This document shows, in pieces, positions 20,690 through 32,286 of a stretch of DNA of 62,000 bases (position 1 is its first letter; every line of letters begins with the position of its first letter). Source of the stretch: Cryptomeria japonica (lineage: Eukaryota; Streptophyta; Pinopsida; Cupressales; Cupressaceae). The notes under the pieces are model-generated. The model worked only from the letters and a program-made list of their open reading frames with translations, was not told where the DNA came from and did not search any database. A program made the position numbers and the translations under genes. The DNA is taken from positions 144,578,349 to 144,640,348 of the forward strand of contig NC_081410.1 of NCBI RefSeq assembly GCF_030272615.1, in the 5' to 3' direction.

Positions 20690-22449
20690 GACTTGAAAGA
20701 TATGAATAATAGAATCAGAACTATCAAAACAGGGATAGTCAAGTTTGCCACGGTCGTTACAAATCTAAATCATTTGCAAGTTGGGGATAAGATGCTTGTG
20801 GATGTGAAATGGGGTGTAACAAGCCATTGTTGATCAAGACTAATACTTGAATGCAGATTTAATTGCTCATACATTGAAATGTTGATTGGTTGGTTGTTGC
20901 CAGGATAATATGTTAAGGATGTTGATAATGCCTCTAACTGATTGAAGAATTGTGTTGATATATTGGGCTTCATGGATGGTTTGGAATCCTAGAATGGGTT
21001 ATGGTAGATGCTCTGCATCAGCACTATCCATAACATTACAAAGAAAAATTTAGCTATGAGGTTGCTTGCAGCTTCATTCAAAGGAAGATATTTAGATTGC
21101 TACAGATCTCTTGGTCCAAACTCTATAATTGATTGGGACCAGCAGGGTGACCGCTTCTTTGAGAGTTTTTTCAACAAGGCTGATAGATAATATCTAATGT
21201 AGCAACTAATTACCATCAAAAGGGCTCCTCGGGAAGCGATGATATAATTCAATATGAGGTTTCAAAGGACCTGGTAGAGGATACCACTGTTTTCTCATCC
21301 TTCCGCAGATATGATGTTTATTTTTTATATGAAAGCCTTCAATTCAGATATATCTGTGATGATTCAATCTCTCAGAGGAAATACCCTCTCTGATGCGTAT
21401 GACTTGGCAGTCCGAGCATAAAAAAATTTAATTGACGCTGGAAAGCTTGCACCATGACTGCTCATGTTGATCTTCTCTGAGTTATCAAATCAAGTTCCTG
21501 AGCTAGCCATGCCTAGCACATCTGCACCCCAATCTATGTACGTGTACCCCGAATCCCAACAAGCAAGCACGTCTTCCCCTTCATCTTTGGCTATAGAAGT
21601 CAATGATATGAAAAATTTGTTGAGATCTTTCTCAAATGAAAATATTAATTTGAAAAGATCCCAAATCCCCCCGGCTAGACCTCCCTTCCAACAAAATTTC
21701 CAAGGGAATAGACCCACATATCAGCAAAACCAATATGCTAACAACCAAGCTTCCTCAAGTCAGTCGAATGGCCAGATAGTTCCAGTGTCCAATCCTTTGC
21801 AAACTGTCTATCCTGACACCAATATAGAGTTGACCGTAGGATAGAATAATCTAGCAGATGACACCAATTCTTGGTGTTTCCCATGTAACAATGCCCACAC
21901 CCCAAGAAACTGTCTGAAAGGCAATTTACAACAAAAAATTGCAGATCAGCGAAGTCAAGGTGTTGCCTTGGATGATTTGGTTTATGCTTCCCCTGGCATG
22001 GACAATGCAGCTCTCATAGCACATATGCAAGGTATGTCAATAGAATAGGAAACATAGATAGCTCCAGACCATGATTTATTCTCTTGGATGGAGGATGAGG
22101 ACATTGTACTCACAAATAAAACAATTGCATCAAGCTCGAGAACTCCTCAAGTGCAGTAAGATTACAACCTCTGGTCAAAAAGACATTTTATGAGAGAGAA
22201 TGTAGGCATGCAAGGGAGTTTCATCTCAGATAAAGTTCCTGAACAACCCGCGGTTGTTACCGCATACCCGAGAAAGGATTTTATTCCCTATAAGTTGAGA
22301 GAAGCAAAAACATCAGTGCCATCAGTATTGGACATGGTGGAGCAACTAAAGAAATCCTGGACTAATGTCTCCTTATGGGATCTCCTTAGCATCCCAAAGA
22401 AAAAGAATCGGTTAAAAGAAGATTTGGTAGAGGTGGAGAGACCCGTCTG
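20690..22449 (+). pseudogene. gag: Tat-like element Gag
   Basis: Reads DLKDMNNRIRTIKTGI early on, then a capsid block MRLLAASFKGRYLDCYRSL followed by DWDQQGDRFFESFF (around 21056-21174), the alpha-helical Gag pattern seen in gypsy elements. A P/Q/N-rich linker (about 21460-21840) precedes a zinc-knuckle-like CFPCNNAHTPRNC at about 21874-21912. That is CX2CX3HX4C, one residue shorter than a classic knuckle. The C-terminal part includes FIPYKLREAKTSVPSVLDM. Interrupted by several stops. Confidence 0.7.
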
Positions 22450-22469
22450 ATAAGAATGTTGCTAGTTCT

Positions 22470-23160
22470 TTGCAGGCTAATGAGGAAAGATTTACGACCC
22501 TCGCAGCACAATCACACTCATCGACAATGTTGATAGATGAGGCCGCACCACCTAGATCCCAAGTGGAAGGTAAGCCTAAACCAAACCATTTCTATTTTAC
22601 TTTCATAGTAGGATATAAGATATTACATAATTATACGATAGATTTCGGTGCTAGCACTACCGTCATGCCTAAGCAAATTGCTAAGGTTTTGAACATCAAA
22701 TATGAGCCTCTAAGTAGAGGTGTCATTCAACTAGATGGAAATAAAGTCCAGACTATGGGTCTTATTAAAAGTATTCCACTGACATTGTTCGTGTGTCCTA
22801 GTGTCACCGTGTCCCAAGCAGTAGTAGTCATTGACATCTCACCTATTTTCAGCCTCTGCCTCTCCCAAGAATTTATCGCCAAGATAGGAGGTTACTTATC
22901 TTTAGATTGGTCCCACATCATCCTCCAAACCCAACATGGTGCTAAGCTCAAAATTATTTCAGAACCCCTAAACACTGAGCATGTAGTTGATCAGGCTATG
23001 ATCAATTTTGAGGAGAGAAAAATGGTAGAACTTCTAGAGGATGAAGAGGTGACCAGAGATATTACACTAGAGCAAGAAGTTTTCCTCAATGAATTTATAA
23101 ATTCTGATCCATATTCCAATTACCATGCCATAGGTCTTGGTACCTACTGTATTTTTTATG
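22470..23160 (+). pseudogene. pro: Tat-like element aspartic protease
   Basis: Processes the Gag-Pol polyprotein. The active site is YTIDFGASTTVMP with the catalytic Asp codon at 22641-22643; S in the usual DSGA is replaced by F. VLNIKYEPLSRGVIQLDGNKV and a further strand-rich region follow. The usual ILGRPW-type block is not clear. The frame stays open through 23330 into the next domain, so this piece is less decayed than its neighbours. Confidence 0.75.
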
Positions 23161-23189
23161 AGGATCAAATTATCCCAAACCTAACTAAG

Positions 23190-23590
23190 GGTCCACTAAC
23201 CAAGGAGGAGTTGTCTTCTGTGCTCTGGACCTTGCACTTTAATGGTGCAAGATGCAAGGTAGGTTCAGGCGTTGGAATTTTCCTTACTTCGCCTTCTAGT
23301 GAACAAATCCTGAGATCTTTTTGCCTATAGTTTGCTTGCTCTAACAATGAAATAGAATATGAAGGGTTGATCCAAGGCCTAAGTTTAGAAGAAAGGATGG
23401 GAATAAAATAGCTGAAAGTTATGGGTGATTCTGATCTGATAGTGCACCAAGTCTAAGGAATCTCAAGTTTTAAGCACGTCTGTATGAGGTTCTACCACCA
23501 TATGACATGGGATTTGATTGAAAGCTTTGTTGCTTTAAACATCCAGAGGATTCATTAAAAGACAAATGCATCAGCTAATCGGATGGCCAC
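23190..23590 (+). pseudogene. Additional RNase H placed before RT
   Basis: Reads WTLHFNGARCKVGSGVGIFL, then NNEIEYEGLIQGL, MGDSDLIVHQV and a region leading to KTNASANRMA. This is the RNase H order with catalytic positions D, E, D, D. The first is Asn (HFNGA where HFDGA is expected); the E (EIEYE) and second D (GDSD) are kept. It resembles the archaeal-type RNase H known as a second copy in Tat elements. Here it precedes RT, and the element's ordinary RNase H follows RT. Two stops interrupt it. Confidence 0.65.
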
Positions 23591-23999
23591 TATTGGGTCG
23601 CAATTCAACCATGTTGTGGATTTGTTCACCAACCCTCAGGTGGTCCACGTGATCATTCGACCAGCTATTCCACACAATGACACCCACTGGCAAGTTTTTG
23701 AGAGTGATGAGAAAATTGCCTTGTTCATTCAAAACTCTGGACAACTTGCTGATCAAATGCAGTCTAAAGTAAAGGAGGCTTATGAGGATCAAATAATTCA
23801 ATTAAAATCCAACAAGATCCCAAATGGATTGATTACCCTAGAGAATTTATTTGACCATGATGATGCTAAATGACAAACGAAAATTCACGCTCAATAAAGG
23901 TAACTACACTGAAATGTCAGTAGGGAATGGGAGAACACTTAAGGTTAGAAAAGGAGTTCCCCCAGAAGACTGAGAAACGCAGGCTCGATAATGTGATGA

Positions 24000-25182
24000 A
24001 TACGTGGGTGTGCTAGCATGGTCATATGAGGATTTGAAAGGTTATGATTCTAATATCGTTCAACACACCATTGAGCTTGCCGATGGGGCCAAGCCAGTTC
24101 GATAGAAGCAGAGACATTTCAATCCGAAGATTGAGGTTCCCATGGCACAAGAACTGAAGAAATTGATAAAGTTTGAAATTGTCTACCCCATCAAGCATAG
24201 TACATGGGTATCAAATTTGGTACCAGTCAGAAAGAAGAATGGGGATATCCGGTTCTGTGTGGACTTTCATGACTTGAACCAAGCTTTTCTAAAAGATCAT
24301 TACCCTTTGCCACCAATGGAATAGTTGTTAAGCACTATGGCAAGGTTAGATATGTTTTTGATGCTGGATGGATTCTCAAGTTATAACCAAGTGTTGGTAA
24401 AGCCAGAAGAGAAACATAAGACCACCTTCACAACCAAATGGGGAATATCTGCTTACCAGAAAATGTTGTTTGGATTGTCAAACATAGGTGCCACTTTTCA
24501 GAGGGCTATGGATGTGGCTTTTAAGGAGTTGATTAATAAAATCATCCTAATCTACTTGGATGACTTGATGATGTTTTCAAAGCATAAAGAAGATCATTTC
24601 GATCATCTCGAGCTATTTTTCCATAAGTGTTTGGAATTCAACATTTCATTGAACCCAAAGAAATGCATCTTTGGGGTCCCGCAAGGGAGATTATTGGGAC
24701 ACGTAGTGTCAAAAGAAGGAGTCTCCATCGATCTAGATTGAGTGAATGCAATAAAAGATCTTCCTCTTCCCGTCAACAAGAAGGGTGTTCAGTCCTTCCT
24801 AGGCAAGGTCAACTTTGTTAGCCATTTCATCTCAAACTTTGTTGGAATGGTGAGGCCTCTCATGCTAATGTTTAAAAGGGAAATACATTTTAAATGGACT
24901 CCTAAAGAAAAAGAGGCATTTGAGAAAATCAAAGATGCCATCTCTTCCGCTCCAGTACTCTCAAACCCTGAAATGTCTAGGGATTTCATAATGTATGTTT
25001 TCTCTAGAAATTATAGCATTGTTGTGGTACTAACACATAAAGATGAAGGTAAAAAAGTTGAGCATCCCATAGCCTTTCATTCCAAAACTCTAAAGGAGCA
25101 TGAGGCTAAATATAACTTTGTTGAAAAAAAAGCACTGACCATTGTCAAAAGCCTCAAAGTTCAAGCATTTCACTGCCTATAA
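24000..25182 (+). pseudogene. pol: Reverse transcriptase and gypsy RNase H
   Basis: Copies element RNA into DNA. Motifs in order: VVYP-like IVYPIKHSTWVSNLVPV, NGDIRFCVDFHDLNQ, HYPLPP, DGFSSYNQVLV, FGLSNIGATFQRAMD and the catalytic YLDD at 24553-24564, then KCIFGVPQGRLLGH and SFLGKVNFVSHFI. The RNase H follows (FIMYVFSRNYSIVVVLT to EAKYNFVEKKALTIV); the usual Asp in TDAS is lost (YVFSRN). Stops occur near 24324 and 24740. The preceding stretch (DLKGYDSNIVQHTIEL) is the normal pol leader. Confidence 0.9.
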
Positions 25183-25538
25183 TAAGACTACTGTGTATGT
25201 CGCTCATCCTTTAGTCGAGGAATATATAATGGAGGGTGGCATTAGAGAGAAAAGGGAAAACTAGATTACCCACGAAAAAGGCCTTTGCTAATAAGGTAAT
25301 CCACTAAGGTCTTAGAATATGATATTGATGTCATGCCCACTAAGGTAATCCATGAAAGAGGCCTTTGCAAATATATAGCACAAGAGTTTGACCCTTGAGA
25401 AGCCGAGACTACTACGAAGGAGGTTATGATGTTCGCCTCTAAGAGAATGGAAGCAGTTGGATCGAGAACTGAAAACACTTCACAGAGACTAGAATCTTCC
25501 CAGCTGACATCTCTCCTAAAAAGAGGAGATTCTATAGG

Positions 25539-26706
25539 ATGCAAAATAGAGCTTTTTGCCTTGTTGAAGGAGTGATTTTTAAAAGGAATTTTGATGCAAT
25601 TCTATTCTGCTGCATAGACCAGGATGAAGCCCATAAAATCTTACACGAATTCCATCATGGCCTTTCAGGGGGTCATTTTTCAGCGCAAACCACCATCATC
25701 AAAATTACCCATGCTAGGTATTTCTAGCCCTTGATGTTTAAAGACACACATTCTTTGGTAAGAGAATGCAAGGAGTGTTAATACTATAGTGGTAGGCTCA
25801 AGAAGACAACATTGTCACTCAGGCCAAGAATGGTGGAAGAATGCTTTGATCAATGGGGTTTGGATTTCATAAGGATGATTAATCCACCTAGCTTAGTCAA
25901 ACACAAGTGGATCCTTACTGCCATTGACTACTTCACCAAATGATTTGAGGTTGTACCCCTAAGGAATTCATCAAAAATAGAAATATTAGCATTTTTGGAG
26001 GAGCTAGTATGTCGGTATGGTCCGCCAAAGACATTAATATCGAATAATGTACGTGCATTCATGAGCTCCCATGTAACCCAATTTTCTCTCCACCAAGGTA
26101 TATATCTGAAGACTTCCTTGAATTATTACCCTTAAGGAAATGGCCTAGCTGAATCTAGCAATAAGAACCTCATAAGCCTCATTAAAAGAATGGGGTCTGA
26201 ACACAAAAGGGAGTGGCATCACCACTTGAGAAGTGCTTTATGGGCAGACCAGATCATGCCTAAGCATATTTTTAAGAACTCTCCATACAGGTTGGTCTAC
26301 GACAAAGACACCTTATTCTTCATGTCTTTGTAGATCCCTTCTTTGTAGCTCCTCAAGTCCATTGAGGTGGCCGAAAACGAGCCCATGGAGGTAAGGATGG
26401 CAGAACTTATGGATCTAGAAGAAGCAAGGGAAGCGACATTCTTCCAACAAACTATCAAGAGGTGGTTTGATAACAAGAAGAGTTCTGACCTAGAGCTCAA
26501 ATCGAGCAATCTTGTTTTAAAATATAATGAGAGGGTGGCGAGGCCAGGTCAACATGCTAAGTTTGATGGTTTATGGGAGGGACCCTTCTGTTTCACGAAT
26601 TGCAAGGGGTTTAGGGGTTTAATGAATTTGACCTCGAGTATATGCAAGGGTAATCTCTCAAAATACCGGCTAACAGGTTTCATCTTAAACCTTTCTATTA
26701 AAGATT
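25539..26706 (+). pseudogene. int: Integrase of the Tat-like element
   Basis: Inserts element DNA. The HHCC zinc domain reads HEFHHGLSGGHFSAQ then a CKEC pair. The catalytic core begins WGLDFI (Asp kept), has ISNNVRAF where ISDNG is expected (second Asp changed to Asn) and NGLAESSNKNLI (Glu kept). The C-terminus (26367-26706) contains a LWEGPFCF block, a GPF/Y-type module common in gypsy integrases. Several stops are present. Upstream, 25183-25538 is decayed RNase H-integrase linker with a short repeated GTAATCCA segment. Confidence 0.85.
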
Positions 26707-26869
26707 AGTTCCCCCAATGTAAATAATGTATTTTAGTGTGCCTTATTTATTTAATTATGTTTCTTCATGCATTGTAAGGAAAAGAAGTAAATCATAAGAT
26801 ACATCATAAACAAGCAAAAGATTCATTATATTATATATATCAGTATCTTTATACAATGCTTAAAAAGGT

Positions 26870-28200
26870 TTGCAACCTATATATTCCAAGTAGCAGGGTG
26901 GCAGATCTTAATAGCAAGCTGGCAGTCTTTCAGTTGTCTTCCTCATCCTCATCCTCATTCATGAGAAATTTTGAGTCATTATCTTCATCATCATCATCTC
27001 CCATCCACTCATGGCCAGAGTCACTGTCAGATTCTTGAGATATCGACACAAGCACTAGGTTCGGAAGAATATGCAACGTCAGGATCCGCGAGAAGATGTA
27101 GTTGTGGAACTCAGTATACCATGCTATGCTGACCAAAGTGGGCACTATTAGATGGACTTTGAGGAGGAACTTTGCAATGTTCTCTAAGAATAGGTGATGA
27201 GTGGACAATGACATACTCTTTAAGCCACCAATAAGTAGATACCGGGTCACCTCCTCTCCAAGGGTGATGAAATGCTACAAGTCTAAGGCCAAGGGGAAAC
27301 CTCTGAAAGGGACAAAGTATTCCGTGATATCCTTTAGGCCGCCCAGATATTTTGATGGGAAGAGCATCTTGATCAGTTTTTTCATTAGGTAGTCGCCTAT
27401 CCTAGCATCCATAATGAAGCCACGAAGTGGGAGAAAATATTGGTGTTGACATGATATTTGTCAACATCATCAATAAAATCTTCCCTGAGCACCCATTTAA
27501 TTGTAGCAGTGATCAACAGATTTTTTTTGCCACGTCATTCCTTGCAACCTCTAGTCTGAAAAGTTGCCAAGAAAAGCAACTTGTGCCTTGTTGTTGGTAA
27601 GCTTGATGAGAGTATCCATAACTCAAGCAACTTTGTCATTGAGCTAACTTCTGCGCAAAGGAATGTCTGAAAAGACATATTTATAGCTGATCTCCAGCTC
27701 TGAGTAATAAAATAAAATTAAGAGCCAATGCTCTCGATATTTGATGTGGTTGTCCTTTCTCATTACTTGCACAAGTGAATGGAGTCAAGATTGAAGGTTG
27801 TGTATGTCATGTCCAGAGCCTCGAAAAGAAAAATAATAGTTTCAGATGCCATGCATATTTTAGAGTACGTCGTACCTTAACCCAATAGTCCGCAGGTCTA
27901 TTTTGACTCATGCGAGCATCGTTGGTTGTGTATTTTCTCTTAAATAAGGAGATATGTCTGGACAAGTTGATAATCTCTCATGGATTGGAATGACGACATA
28001 GTGGGCTAATGTCTTTTCAAAAATGCAAGTGGCGGCACATCTTCCCATTTTAGCATTAATGTTCCCTGGAAAATGAAGTAGCATATGTGTCGATAGATTC
28101 CTATCATGAATGCTTCATTTTCACGTAAAAATATAGGCATGCGATACATTTAAGGAAGAGAGCTTAAAAAGTGCATGTCATATTTGTAGTTTGCATTCCC
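26870..28200 (-). pseudogene. Antisense ORF region downstream of integrase
   Basis: The minus strand has a readable protein-like run from about 27430 to 26930: FIMDARIGDYLMKKLIKM, a KYLGG block, EYFVPF, GEEVTRYLLIGGLKSM, then a hydrophobic helix-rich part and an acidic tail (SDSDSGHEWMGDDDDED). One stop lies within the first half, and decay is stronger further upstream (27480-28200). Tat-group elements such as maize Grande carry an antisense accessory gene between pol and the 3' LTR; this fits by position and orientation. Homology was not tested. Confidence 0.45.
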
Positions 28201-28409
28201 AGTGCCAAAAATTATAGTGTCAGAAAAACTCGCCTGTAAAAATGGAGATTAATACCATAGCCTCAAATCCTTCCCAGGGTGAAATGTGGGTGGACATATA
28301 CAAGGAAATTTCATACTCATCCCACGCCATGCCCCCCAAGCCAGAATATCCCAAAACCAAACCCAAATCAAACACAGTAACCCGTGATTCCATGGAGGTG
28401 ATTGATTCC

Positions 28410-29513
28410 TGGTGCAGGAGCACCCAAGACAAGATTGCCCACCATGAGGCCATAATGAAGATTTATGAGATAATTAATTCTATGAGGTTAAAATGACCAT
28501 TTGATATTTTAAACATGGATAATAATGCCATTTGGAGTCATCAAACTCATGTAATGAGTCATTTTGTAATAAGTTGTCAAAATTGCCATGTTGGGCAAAT
28601 AATGTCAAAATGAGTAATGTAATGGGGTTCAATGGGTAGAATAGGTTTTTAATGAGAATTTTAAGTTTCATAAGGTCTTGTGTGACCATATTAATGTAAT
28701 AAAGTTTATTAGAAAGTGTCAAGATGCAAAAAGGTTAAAAACTTGTCAATTGACAACTAAAAGTGTCAATTTGACAATAAATTAAAGTTGTAAACACCCA
28801 AAAGTGGTTGTATGGGTGGTTAAGAGTTGGTTTTAGGTTTCCATGAAGGGAAGAGGTTTAAATATGTTTGTAATGATCCAAAATGAAGGGATTGAGGGTT
28901 GGATTTTCTTGGCATTGTAAGAGTTTGGGGTTTGGCAATAAAATACAAGGTTTTCCTTGCAATTTTGGTCTAAAATCTGCACTTTATTGGTCTAAAACTC
29001 TTTTTCTTTGCTTCATTTTTTATTGAAAATGCATTTTGAAATGTAGCAGAGTGTTTGTACTATCATTTGATACTATTATTGAATTTTTAACATTCAAATC
29101 TGATATACTTTCATTGGCTCTCCTAAAATCTGTTGTTGGTGATTGTTTTAGGGAAGTTTTGAGAGTCACAATGCAAATGTGACCCATTCCACTTTATGTG
29201 CTTGTTATTTCTTGTGTAATGGGTCAATAATGATGTATATTATTGTCTAATAATAGGTTTAAGTGTGGGGAATAACGTGGAGATGAAGTGTTGATTCCCT
29301 AGGGTAAGAGTTTGAGTGAGGAAAAGCATGAATATGGAGGCATGAGTATAGCAGCAGAAGAAGTAGCTTAGAAAGGTGGTGTTTTTATGATGGAATATGT
29401 CTGTGGGGGTTTAATACAAGGTGAAATGACCCTTGGTTGAGTCTAGAAGTGAATGGAGGAGTGGTTTTGAGAAATCCCTAGGGTAGAAGGCCTAAAAATG
29501 GGGGTTTAGTATC
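28410..29513 (+). repeat. G-out 5' LTR, left part
   Basis: Matches 61356-62000 at roughly 97% by eye over the shared stretch. AT-rich and poor in CpG. Ends at the GTATC target site (29509-29513) of Copia-1. The continuation is at 54602. Confidence 0.8.
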
Positions 29514-30639
29514 TGTAAGGAAAGCACAGTATGAAAATGCCTTCCTAATGTCAATTAACAGGGAAGATCATGCAAGATTGTAGTTTAAATTTTTTATAGA
29601 ATGTTAAGAATAACATAGAAAAAACACATAGAATCAACATAGAGACAAAACACCAAGAATTACGTGGGAAAACCCTTTCGGGAAAAAACACACCACTAAC
29701 AATTGAAACACTTTATTTCCAGTAAATGAATTTACAATAAAGTTTTAGTCTGCAACTACAACTATTCGTTCTCAGATTCTCACAAGTTGGACACTATAAT
29801 CGACTCACGCTATCAGTTACACCATAGTTATCCAATGACTACATATATCAGATTATCGACAGTTTATCTAAGTAACTAGACCAATGGTTTGAGTATAACT
29901 GTCTGCGTCAGTCTACATTCATGAGAAACTCAATATCCCACATGCACCAGGAAGTTGGGTTGGTTCATATTCATATACATCGACAAGAACATCTTCAGTG
30001 TCCAAGTGTTAACCTTTTGGACTTCGGTTTGAGCATACACCCGTAGTCAGTCTCTACTCCATTGGCAATCGAAAATACCACAAAAGCATTGCTTCGGTCT
30101 CCCGATGAACCAATGACTCCACTAATGCAGCTCCACCACATGGAACTCTGTATTTGGCTCTAGAGTCCCTGACCTACCACCTTTGTACAACCTCATTAAC
30201 CACCCAGAATGAAGCTCTTCTTTGTCGTTGGGTCGCGATGGATATTCTAACGAGCAGTTTCCCATCGCAACCTAGTGACCACCGTTGGATCTTCTGCAAT
30301 TGTCGTCTGATCATCATCGATCTGCTCGACCTTTAACTTGCATTAGTTTCTCTCTTGCTGGGTTCCACTACTTGGTCACCATGTTGCGAGGGATAACATT
30401 TCAGGTGCCTCGCAACCTCTATACAGCGACACCCGTTGATAGCCTCAGAATTTTACTCCATCATTGATCTTCCTCGGATCTGCTGTTGGATCTTCTTGAT
30501 TTTCTCACTGACAGATGATCACAAGAAGAGGGTTCCATCAGCCCATCGGCAAGAGCCACACTGACAACTGTTCCATCGGGATAGGTTACTCTGATCACTC
30601 TGAACACAAGTCAAGTTAATTCGAGGCACATTTCCAACA
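29514..30639 (-). repeat. Copia-1 3' LTR
   Basis: On the plus strand it starts TGTAAGGAAAGC and ends TTTCCAACA. It lies next to a purine-rich AAGTGGGATTTT (minus strand) that serves as polypurine tract at about 30640-30651. Rich in CpG-containing blocks. Confidence 0.95.
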
Positions 30640-30687
30640 AAATCCCACTTGATGAGGAATTCACTGGACCGATTACCATTCCAAACG

Positions 30688-32277
30688 TTATTGAGAAACA
30701 TGGGTATAAAGACCCATAGAATTAGAACACCACCTGAACTTGTGAGTTCTCATAGGTTTCGTCAAGGCGTCTACAACATTTTTGAGAGTGTCTACCTTGT
30801 TAAGAATAACATTTCCATCTTCCACCATGTCACGAACAAAGTGATACTGAACATCAATATGCTTCGATCTGGCATGGAAAGTAGGGTTCTTTGCCAAACA
30901 TATGACACTCTAACTGTCACTCCAAATTTCAACCTGCCCTACATCAAAACCAATATCTGAACTCAAACACCTAAGTCAGACAACTTCTTTACAAGCATGT
31001 GTGGTCGCCATGTATTCTGCCTTTGTAGTGGACAAAGCGACTATAGGTTGTCGTTTGCTCATCCAGCTAGTTGCTCCACCATTCATGACAAAAACATATC
31101 CACTGGTGGATCTTCTGTTGTCTATGTCTCCTGCCCAATCAGAATCCACAAAACCACATACACTCAGAGTTTTGTTTGAATCACCAAAATGACCATGATA
31201 GCACAAAGAAAAATATGAAGTTCCCTTCAGATATCTAAACACCCTCTTTACAACATCCCAATGCAGCCTTCCTAGATTTGACATAAACCTTCTCAGTACT
31301 CCCACTGGTTGGGCAATGTCTGGTCTTGTACAGACCATAGCATACATCAAGCCACCAATACAACTTGCATAAGGGATGTTCTTCATGTTAGAAATCTCTT
31401 TTGGAGATTTCAGACTGTCAAGCACAAAGAACTTAGTTCCCTGCAAGATGGGAACAACCTGTGATTTACAGTCAGACTTATGAAACCTGTCAAGAATATT
31501 GGTTATATATTTTCTCTGGTTGAGCCAAAGTTTCCTCTTAGATCTATCCCTTTTGATCTCCATTCCCAGAATGTAATTTGCTGCTCCTAAGTCCTTCATT
31601 TCAAATTTCATAGATAAATGATATTTTAAATCTGAGATCATACCTTTTGTATTTCCTATGGACAACATGTCGTCTACATATAAAGCTATGATAAGAATCC
31701 TATCACCTTCAGTTTTGTAGTAAACACAATGATTATCTTTTGATCTCACAAATCCCAAGGACAAAAAAAACGTATCATACTTTTGATACCACATTCTGGG
31801 AGACTGTTTCAAACCATACATAGATTTCTTGAGTCTGCATACCAAATGTTCTTTACCTTTTTCCACAAAGTGCTCAGGCTGAGACATATAAATTTCTTCT
31901 TCAAGATTACCATGAAGAAACAATGTCTTCACATCCATTTGCTCAATCTCCCAATCATATGCTACTGCAAGTGACAAGAGAAATCTAATAGATGTCAACT
32001 TAGCCATAGGAGAAAAGATCTCTCCATAGTCAATACCTTCCTTTTGAGAATACCCCTTTGCAACCAATCTTGCTTTGTACTTGTCAATGCTGCCATTTGG
32101 ACCATACTTATTTTTGAACACCAACTTACAACCTACAAGATTTCTTCCTTTAGGCAATATTACCAAATCCCAAGTTCCATTTTTATCCAATGATGAGATT
32201 TCATCATTCATGGCTTCCAACCAGGAATCTGAATTAGGCATTTTAATAGCTTCTTTGATAGTCCTAGGTTGATCAAT
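30688..32277 (-). pseudogene. pol: Copia-1 reverse transcriptase and RNase H
   Basis: Continues from 50923 in the same frame once the insertion is taken out. Reads WLEAMNDEISSLDKNGTWDL, YKARLVAKGYSQKEGIDYGE, QMDVKTLFLHGNLEEEIYM, LKKSMYGLKQSPRMWYQKY and catalytic YVDDM (codons at 31669-31680). RNase H includes CGFVDSDWAGDIDNRRSTSG and ALSTTKAEYMATTHACKE, where E of the usual STTEAEY is K while AEY remains. The end (SKHIDVQYHFVRD to ALTKPMRTHKF) is typical of copia pol. A frameshift lies near 30976. Otherwise well kept: one 459-codon open stretch. Confidence 0.95.
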
Positions 32278-32286
32278 TGTTGGCAT
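32278..32286 (+). repeat. First nine bases of the Copia-2 5' LTR
   Basis: TGTTGGCAT matches TGTTGGAAT at the start of the 3' LTR (49411). It is stranded from the rest of its LTR by the 11-kb Athila-like insertion; its last five bases are the left copy of that insertion's TSD. Confidence 0.9.

Larger units (their letters stand above)
20690..28409 (+). mobile_element. Tat-like Ty3/gypsy element, decayed
   Basis: Gag, protease, an extra RNase H, RT with its own RNase H, and integrase follow in order on the plus strand, then about 1.7 kb without plus-strand coding but with antisense coding traces. An extra RNase H and a long 3' region with an antisense ORF are features of the Tat group. No flanking LTR pair is visible. 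The right part is cut by G-out at 28410, so the 3' LTR may lie beyond the window. The 5' side may connect to 10209-12865. Many stops and shifts. Confidence 0.65.

Noticed and set aside
20457-20691. Open frames on both strands with Lys or Phe runs
   Set aside because: Caused by A/T homopolymers and the short TCGGAATT repeats.
28242-28496. 84-codon frame crossing the G-out LTR start
   Set aside because: Spans an element boundary, so it cannot be an original gene.
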